A DNA stretch of 64,000 nucleotides from Lantana camara (lineage: Eukaryota > Streptophyta > Magnoliopsida > Lamiales > Verbenaceae). The stretch is taken from assembly GCA_037501455.1 (NCBI GenBank), contig CM074858.1:36515001-36579000 (forward strand). Direction: 5' to 3'. The translations under genes and the position numbers were made by a program. Positions within the stretch are counted from its first letter, which is position 1. Each line of letters opens with the position of its first letter. The notes beneath the pieces were generated by a model. That model did no database searches and had not been told where the DNA came from. It worked only from the letters and a program-made list of their open reading frames with translations. Shown one piece after another: positions 56,733 to 64,000 of the stretch.

Positions 56733-59700
56733 TGAGGTGGAGTTATGGCCCAATTTCAGTAGCAGCGGCGGAGCTGTCAGACCGCCGCCACTTCGTCGGC
56801 CTTTCGTGGCGGTTTCCGGCCACCCCCTCGATGCACGCGCCGAAGACCCACAAAGAGGACATCCCGGCACACCGTTTGACGTCGGCGGCGCGGCCATCCG
56901 GGCCGCGACGGCGCTGCACGCGCCGCCTGAAGCTCGAGGCGGCGCCCGTCACTGTAGCGGCGCGATTCCGCCACCTCAGGCGGTCTTTTTCAGCTACCCT
57001 CTTCGGTTCCCAAGGTTTTTCGAGGCCCTGAGTTCATTTCCGGCATCCATTTCACCAGATCTTGGCCGTAGGTGGTGGTTCCGACGACGTGGGCGGCGGC
57101 AGAAACTTCGGCGGCCAAAGGGGCCCTTTTCCGGCCATCTTTTGGCCTCGGGTTCTTCACGAAAGTTGTTCGGAACGGCGGGAACTAGTAGCCTGTGATC
57201 ACGGGACTCCAGATTCGGCGGTTTGGGTGCGGATCGTGGCTGTGCAGCGGCGGCACAACGGTGATGCTAGCTCCGAGGATTTTTCCGGTGAGCCACCTTA
57301 GGGCTTTCGAAGAGCTCGTCATGGGTAAGACAATGCCTTTTACGGATCGTATTTTGGTTCACCGGTTTGGAAGTAATTTGAGTTTGAAGATTTAGGGTTT
57401 TCGTGTTCTTAGATTTCAGATCTAGGACAATCGGCTTGGAATTTCCAGAAATTGATTGAGGATTCGGAACGGGCACGAAGACTTCATTCAGGACTGATTT
57501 TTTGGGATTTTTTCGGCGACCTTCGGCGGCGGTCCGGCCAAATTCCGGCAGCTACAGTGGTTTCCTTCCGGCGGCATCTGGTCAGAATGTTCTTCTCATT
57601 GTGGTGAGTTCAACGCCACTTTCCGTTCGTTAATCGGACACTCGATTTATTTATTACGAATTATTTTGCGTAATTGTGATTATTTGAATTAATTGTTTTA
57701 AGTGCAAATAAATTGTTTATTGTTGGTTTGTTGATCGAGATGTATTCCAATCATATTCAAAAATATGTATTGAAAGAATTGTGATATGCATGAATGTTTC
57801 GATTTACAATTTGAATCCCGATGTGATGAATTTATGTTATGTGTTTGGATATGAAGGGGTGTTAGTGTAATATTCATGAAACTATGAATGTGACTTGAGC
57901 TTGTGTACCAAACATGTTCTGAAGTTGTAAAGTATGATCTTAAGTGAATTAAATGCACTCTTTATTTGTATCAAGCATGCTATCTACGTACAACAACTTT
58001 GTATGTTTATATGATCAAGTTGCTCTTACTTATGCACTTTACAACTCGTCATGAACTTGATGCTTAATTCTAATATTATAATTGAACCCTGTGACATTGG
58101 ATGATTTAATATGCATTTTGTGAATACATTGACTTCCTAAATTGATCTTGCATCTTTGGATATGGAATTACGTGTCGGTTGCTTGTAAATATGACCTTGT
58201 TGAGCATTGATATGCCTTGAATGACCATGACACCTTATCCAAGCACAACATGAACACTTATGCATAACCACGATCATGTTGAGCAACGCCGTGCGTCTTG
58301 TTTGGCTCATATAGAGTCTAAGTCTGGGCTTCTGTATGTCTTGTCACAGAGTTTGGTGGTGCCGGTGGGCCCGAGGTTTAGAGTGTTTGGCCCTTCACAC
58401 TCTCAGACACTACTACTACGAGGTGAGGTTTAGGATTTTGTATAGTTACGTGACCTATGGCCTTTACATGTTGATTTCTACCCTTGCATGCGAGTATACT
58501 CTATTATAGATATGTATGTGCTGAATATGATATGTTGATGATCTTGTGTGAGTCCTGCGTGGATGGAGGTCATGAGGCTTAAAGTTCCATCGCGTAGGAA
58601 GGGTGTAAATATAAAACCAGTTTTTGAGGCATATGTAAGCTATTTTGGAAAACAGTCGGGTTCTAATTCTGTAGCGAGATTGCCATGAAAGATTGGCGTA
58701 TGTTATGTTATGATCTGTTCTGTTGTGGATCCTAGGAGCTGCGGGTAATGGGTCCCCCGGGACGGTTAGGGCCGTCGGGTCATTTACCCATTGCGTAGTT
58801 CCATTTGAGATATCATTGCGCGACCTTAGGGTGATGAGGGAGGCGTGATATCTTGAGCCTTTGGCTAAGACCGGGGATGACTCTTGTGGGTTCGCTACCC
58901 TCTTGAGATCGAGTCTATTTTAGACGGTGTGATTATAGATGGTTTTGGGAACTGTACATCCCTCCATCATTGGTGTAGCGGTTGGATTGATTGTGATTTA
59001 TGTTCTGAGGAGTAAAGGTGGGAAGCTCGTACTCGCCGAGCAGTTGATTATGTTATGTTATGGAATTATGAACCGGGATAGAGTCTTTCTGGAAAATTAT
59101 TTCTAAACTTATGTCTATATCTTATTCGGGTTCTTTCAAAACGTTTTGGCATGTAACACCTATCCCCGGTTCATGAGTCCATCCTTTTTATTCTGTGCTA
59201 TGCTCCTTATATATATAACGTGGGTGTGCGTTAGCCCCCTCACTCGGTCAAGTTGACTGATCCCTCCTTTACACTTTTAGTTGCAGGTTATTGGCGTTTG
59301 CTAGGCGGAAGTGAGTCCTTTGAGTTGCACTTCGTCGGTCTAGTCTTTCTATTTGCATTTGTCTTTTCATACACTTTACTTATGCTTTGACTCGTAGACT
59401 TGAGATTATACTTTACTATTCGGTAGCCCTGCGTGGCACTCTCATTCGGCCCCTTGTGGCACTTGATGATTATTACTTTATGTTAATATTCGGGATTAGG
59501 GATTTATGCTAGTTGAACCCGTCACTTGTTATGTTTGTTGATCTATTATTCGGGATTAGGTATCTATGCTAGTTGAACCCGTCACCTGCTTTGCATGTTT
59601 TGTTTTAATTGCTTCCGCACTCTCAGTTTTGGTCAAGTTAGATCCGCCTAGCCTAGTGTGTGAGTTGGTTTCCCGTTCGCTCTGATTCGGATTCGGGCAT

Positions 59701-59772
59701 GGACTTTCATTTCATGTTCCGGGTCTGGGTCATAGTGCGGGGGATGCGGCATCCTCCGTTTGGGGTGTTACA
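56733..59772 (+). mobile_element. Truncated LTR X' nested in M
   Basis: A 3.0-kb plus-strand sequence ends in TTTGGGGTGTTACA like X and follows the X LTR in order: G+C-rich stretch (56735-57560), donor-like GTG/GTGAGTT at 57604, A+T-rich zone, the CACTCGG...GACTG region near 59240 and a TGCTAGGCGG block at about 59300. It is clearly more diverged than the two X LTRs are from each other. Its first 400 or so bases are missing and the neighbouring M sequence is also short, so a deletion across the junction is likely. The G+C-rich frames are not recognisable proteins. Confidence 0.75.
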
Positions 59773-61122
59773 GGACTCGCTCGAGATTACAACTAATCAA
59801 TTTAATAATTCAATCATGATCACTTCAATACGTGGCCCGACAAGTGAGGGCAAATCTCCAACCTTTCACCAAAAGTGATAATCAATCAATTTACCAGTGA
59901 GTTAGGTGATCACACAAACAATTCCGCGCACAATTAGCAATTTCAATCAATACATCCTTCTTCCTCCGGGTGATGGCGGGCTTGCAAGACCCAACCATCC
60001 AATCATGGTGTACGTCGGGAACATGACTCCCACGCACGGGATTTCTTCCTCCACCAAACCTCCTGGTGGATTCAGAGGTGATCCCACAATGGTGAGGGTA
60101 GTGCAAGAGTTACCCGTCAGCCCTTGCTTCCCCGGTTGGTTCAATACACTACCCTCGGGGCCCAACGTGAACAATAGTTACTCGCCAAAATATTCAATCA
60201 ATCAATCAATCAATCCGTTCAATTCATGAAATCCGTTGTAAATCAATAAGATTTGAAAATTATAAATATACATATACTTTTGGCCGAAAACACACGTAGG
60301 GTTGTAAGGGTTCTAAGTAGCTAGAATTTAAACCTCACCTGATGAGCGACGGGACAAGATAAGGCTACAAGACAATGCCCACACGATCCATGATCTCCGC
60401 CCTGGAGAAAAACTGGACAAGAAAGGGAATAGTAGGAGCTCGTGAGACATGTCTCAATACGAGACCAAGTATGACGCACGGCAATGTTCATGTAATTTAA
60501 ATAAAACCAAGCAATCAATTAACACTAAGCATGTATAAACACCAAATAACACCTAAGAGGTGAAATTAATAACAAGAAATCATGTATTCATATCATTCAA
60601 TTATTTCAAGTTCAATTCATATAAGGCATGAAGTCAACCAATAACCTTTGAGCAATTAAGTACCAAGAAGTGTCAAGTAGGAGCACACTTACCAATTAAT
60701 CAAGTATATATATCATATAATTCACATATGGGAGCCAAGAGAGTGAAAGGAATGCAATAAGGAAGGTTTTGGTGAAGTATGACAAAAACGGGCAATTTCC
60801 GAAAATGCACATGTTGTAGGAAAACTGGAATATCTTGAGATATAGAAGTTGTAATTGAGTTTTGATTGCTGGTTATGAAACTAGACATAAAGACCTTTCC
60901 GATGATATATGGCTCGTTTTCTAGTTCAAAGCGAGGAGAAAATGGAGTAGGCTTGAAATTGGGTGAATGCAGTTTGTCGGTAAAGTAGCGGCACCAAAAA
61001 TAATTGATAATATCTCATAAATGGGAAAATATATTGAAGTGATTCTAATTGTAGGTTGTTCCAGACTTCAAGATCTTTCCAACAAATCAAAAATCAGGTC
61101 ATTTGGAGTTCGGATGAGGGAG

Positions 61123-61243
61123 TACCCGGCCGGGTAAAATTCAAGGGAAAAGTTCCCCGCCCGGGTAAAGCAGTACAGATGCTTTTCGGCATAAAACTAC
61201 CCGCTCGGGTACTTTTTATGCACAAAAAGTTCCCGGCCGGGTA
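61123..61243 (-). repeat. Palindrome array, M type (4 copies)
   Basis: Copies lie at about 61123-61136 (TACCCGGCCGGGTA, perfect), 61153-61168 (TTCCCCGCCCGGGTAA), 61198-61212 (CTACCCGCTCGGGTA) and 61230-61243 (TTCCCGGCCGGGTA). The array starts 364 bp downstream (minus sense) of the donor-like site at 61607, as in the other LTRs, but the palindrome is a different sequence. Confidence 0.8.
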
Positions 61244-62567
61244 CTGTTCCAGAGCTCGAAAAAGGCCCAAAACAGGGGTAGCTTCGGGGAAGAAAGAAAA
61301 GGAATGAAACCCCAAAGTAAACTCAACCAAAATGCTCCAAAATAATCACATAACATGTATATAACTTAAAGACATCATTAAGTTAACATTTAATCCAAGG
61401 AAACATGCTTAGATCATAGAAATCATTCATGAAACTAATATGAAATCAAATGACCATTCATGCTTCAAACTTCATGAATTCAAGTTATAAATGTACAAAA
61501 CTAACTCAAGATCAACATATATGATTCATATAACTCATGGAATTCAAAAGAATCATAAACCCTAACTTTGCTATCATGGATCCATCAAGAAATATGCATG
61601 ATCTCACCTTGTAGATGGAGGAGATGAAGTGGAAAAGAGAGGTGATGGTATGGAGCTTGATCTCTTGGAGAGAAATGGAAGAAAACTTTGGCTTCTCCTT
61701 GCTTGCTTGGACCAAGATTGAAGAGAGAAAGGGATGCAGTTGTTTGCTTTATCTTACAAGAAGAATGAAGAATGAAGAATGAAGAAGATGATATATGTAT
61801 ATTTATGTATATAACATATCGATCAAATTGGGGAGAAAAGAAGGGAAATAACAACTTGGTCCTCGAAGAATTTAAGTCATGCAATTAAGGATGAGTTAGG
61901 AAGAAATGAACACTTAAGTCCAAGAATGGCTCATGCACTTAAGTCCCGTAATTTGAATGAATAATCAATTAAGGACACATAAGCAATTAAATCATGTTTG
62001 GCAATTAATCCACATATTGATTAGAAATAAATCATGTAATAATCGTCAAGTTGACATATAAATCATGTTCGGGAAATTAATTCATGTCTCACATATGAAC
62101 AATTCATACAATAAATCCAAATTTAACACGTATTTCCTATATTCACTTAGAATCATAATTCATGTGATGTCACATAATACATATAATGTATTAAAATTTA
62201 TAATAATTTCACAAAAACACTTAGTAATGTAATTCACATAATATCACGTAATGCATAATTGAAAACGGGGCGTTACATAACCGGAGGTTGGTTATTCCAC
62301 ATCAAGTGACTGGAAAAAGTATGTCCCTCCCAAATATCGTGTACCGTCACTAGGGTTTGGTCCCCTACATGACACTAAGGGGTGAAGGCTGGTATCATTC
62401 TATTTTGTTTTATTAAGTACTGATACCTTGATTAGTGTCGTTACTATTTTTCTCGAATTTTAAGGAGTTAAGGTTGGAGAAGCCTATCTTGCGGGCATGA
62501 AATAATTTCTTCAAAATCGTTCATATATTTTTAAAAGTATAACTTATATTTTCCCCTACCCCTATTG

Positions 62568-62713
62568 TTCCAAACTAGAATGATCCGAATATTATTATCA
62601 TACAGTATTTTGAAGTTATTTTACAAACCAAAACTTTATTGTTCCAAACTAGAATGATCCGAATATTATTATCATACAGTATTTTGAAGTTATTTTACAA
62701 ACCAAAACTTTAT
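62568..62713 (+). repeat. 73-bp tandem duplication in LTR W
   Basis: Two adjacent, identical copies of a 73-bp unit starting gttccaaactagaatgatcc. The left segmental copy has only one unit (about 35134-35205). Confidence 0.9.
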
Positions 62714-62952
62714 TGATTAAAAGATATTATAAAAACTTTACCTATAATTATAAACATCAAACCACCGTCACTTAGTCATTTTGACTAACCTTCCTATCCT
62801 TTTAAATTCATGATTTCAGGAATCTGTGGAACGACGCCTTAGAGGTATCTTGAAGTTTTAAGGTGTCATATCTTAGTTAATCAGGGTTATACCAAGAGTG
62901 CATGTACATATTTCAATAAGCACCCTCGTGTTTGATCTAGGCCTATCTATCG

Positions 62953-62960
62953 CTATAAAT
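62953..62960 (+). promoter_or_regulatory. TATA box near the end of LTR W
   Basis: GCTATAAATACCC, about 220 bp before the LTR end, is a likely core promoter. W would then have a second TATA (30193) far upstream in U3. Confidence 0.45.
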
Positions 62961-63188
62961 ACCCTACCACTTGACTTAATATATGCTTCAGTGATTTCGT
63001 TTATTACATTCCTCTTTCATAAAGTATCTATTTTTAAATTTTAGAATTTTCCATTGGATTTTATTTTCATGCTCTGTTATCGTATAGTCTTGTCCGTTTG
63101 CCGAAGTATTTCTCGAGTGCTAGGACTTACATCCACTCGGGAGGTACAACGGTGTGGGGTTATAGTGTTAGGGGTGCTACAGCTAAGG

Positions 63189-63200
63189 TGGTATCAGAGC
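63189..63200 (+). other. Primer-binding site of element W
   Basis: TGGTATCAGAGC, seven bases after the LTR end at 63181, is an exact initiator Met-tRNA complement. Confidence 0.88.
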
Positions 63201-63461
63201 GTCATGTTTAGTTTAGTAAGAATTTAACTTCAGATGCTAAGTAGGGAAAGCGTTTTGCCTTAATCTTCTCATTTTAGTAATTCATAAATGTTTTCTTGTA
63301 GCATTAATTGTCGACTGAGACGAGCATCCACATCCGGATAGTATAGAGTGGCTAGAGTAGTATGAGCCCTCTAGGACTCTGGTTGTTACTCGTAGAAGAG
63401 GTAGTAGATATTATCCTTGGTAGAGGATTAGACAAATCGATCAGGGTTAGCGCTACGAGGC

Positions 63462-64000
63462 ATGCCGGGTTATGCTTATCCTAACCGAGTAGTTTATATG
63501 TTGGAAGCCGAGAGAGATGCCTACGTTTTCGAGTATCAGCGGACTAGTGAGGATAGACTTGAAGCAAATAGGAACTGGGAGTTGGCCAGATAGACAGTTG
63601 TTGACCATGATCACGTACGAGAGAAGTTAGCTACATCAGAGATAGCGATCTTCCAGATGGCATCACGTATCGCAGAGCTCGAGGAGGATCTAGTTAGTCT
63701 GACTTTGGATAGTGAGGCTGCCATGGTGATACATGATCAGTGTCGAGCAAAGATGAGGAGCCGCCTGGAGGACGCTCTCCACCTGATAGACACGCGGGTT
63801 ATGGAGGAGGTCTTGGAGATGTAGCCCGGACCAGCTCATTCTGGAAACGAGGAGGCTTTGGAGGCCATAGCTCATTCTGACAAGGACGAGGAGCCTGAGT
63901 AGGATGGAGATGGGGAGGATTCCGATGGGCTTCAGGTTTTTCCGGATGAGAGGGATAGCACCGAGCCCAATGAGGAATGTAGTCCTATCAGAGTTGTAAC
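63462..64000 (+). pseudogene. gag-like acidic coiled-coil frame of element W, broken
   Basis: From ATG 63462 a frame reads YPNRVVYMLEAERDAYVFEY. It meets a TAG at 63591, and continues in the same frame with ASRIAELEEDLVSL and CRAKMRSRLEDALHLI, then two more stops near 63823 and 63900. It ends strongly acidic (DGDGEDSDG, PDERDS) and runs off the window. Position right after the PBS and composition suggest the N-terminal part of a gag or leader ORF. I do not recognise a capsid core in the part visible. The product is unknown. Confidence 0.5.

Larger units (their letters stand above)
56353..62277 (-). mobile_element. Solo LTR M, T-related, with a nested LTR X'
   Basis: It runs from tgtaacacccggaacg to acggggcgttaca (plus strand), with target duplication taacc at 56348-56352 and 62278-62282. 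The outer parts follow the T LTR plan: cccccgcactatag, the ccatcc...acgtcgggaacatgactccc block near 59990-60040, a donor-like CAAG/GTGAGA (minus) at 61607 and an array at 61123-61243. About 200 bp of M expected around the X' left junction are missing. There is no interior sequence. The paralogous left copy at 34843-34847 shows the site before insertion. Confidence 0.88.
53523..62835 (+). repeat. Segmental repeat, right copy (interrupted by M)
   Basis: This is the second copy of 31973-35325. The solo LTR M (56353-62277) and one taacc are inserted in it. It also has a 73-bp tandem duplication (62568-62713) not in the left copy. The copies differ by scattered substitutions and small indels. Confidence 0.88.
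62278..63181 (+). mobile_element. LTR W, 3' part
   Basis: W resumes after M, repeats 34848-35325 up to about 62835, and then continues uniquely to its end gggtgctaca at 63181. A TATA box lies at 62953-62960, and the U5-like stretch after it has CTCGAGTGCTAGGAC. Non-coding. The LTR is followed directly by a PBS, so this is the 5' LTR of an element that runs out of the window. Confidence 0.7.

Overview
The window is intergenic nuclear DNA of a flowering plant, very probably a eudicot. It is built almost entirely of nested transposable elements. I find no convincing host gene, tRNA or rRNA. The evidence is plant-type Ty3/gypsy polyproteins, primer-binding sites complementary to plant initiator Met-tRNA (TGGTATCAGAGC), a CACTA element with plant-type CACTACAAA ends, and a Tourist-like MITE. 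The species cannot be named from the sequence.

Layout. 1-3379: a long terminal repeat (LTR, family F1, minus) whose left end is outside. 3407-8306: element R (minus, TSD ataaa), two LTRs around a broken gag and no pol. 9008-11285: element S (minus, TSD tcaac), 355-bp LTRs and gag only, nested in unassigned sequence (8312-9007, 11291-12314). 12315 to about 23988: element T (minus), a Tekay/Del-type chromovirus in the arrangement LTR-interior-LTR-partial interior, the only member of its LTR group here with pol. 23989-28135: plus-strand LTR remnant D, interrupted by a T-related solo LTR (24777-27294, TSD aatgg) and a MITE (27344-27804, TSD taa). From 28136: LTR fragment V (minus), then the left part of LTR W (plus).

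The right half is a nest. LTR W received a CACTA element (31119-34553, TSD tgg). A Tat-lineage element, Y, inserted into the CACTA (TSD acatt). Unequal or illegitimate recombination then left a solo Y LTR plus a 5'-truncated Y (35326-54361), so about 3.3 kb is present twice (31973-35325, and 53523-56352 plus 62278-62835). Y carries gag, protease, reverse transcriptase, two RNase H domains, integrase, and an antisense, apparently spliced accessory gene with its own TATA box. X (40318-48910, TSD tgtaa), a non-coding element with 3.7-kb LTRs, splits the Y integrase. A T-related solo LTR, M (56353-62277, TSD taacc), entered only the right copy; the left copy keeps the empty site. M holds a truncated X-like LTR, X'. 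W resumes at 62278, ends at 63181, and is followed by a PBS and a broken gag-like frame.

How the parts relate. T, S, X, M, F1, V and D share LTR end motifs, and the PBS where it survives, but only T has pol, so S and X would need enzymes supplied in trans. Three signals recur without being coding. (1) Arrays of 14-24 bp GC-centred palindromes, each family with its own sequence, begin about 360-450 bp downstream of a splice-donor-like site in four LTRs; S and X instead share one palindrome consensus in their interiors. (2) A stem-loop sits directly upstream of the polypurine tract in R, S, T, X and Y, with stems that differ in sequence but keep pairing. (3) A CAGTC/GACTG stem and a GCTAGGCGG block are conserved across otherwise divergent LTRs. 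The working idea, which is inference, is that the palindromes are family-specific RNA dimerisation or packaging elements.
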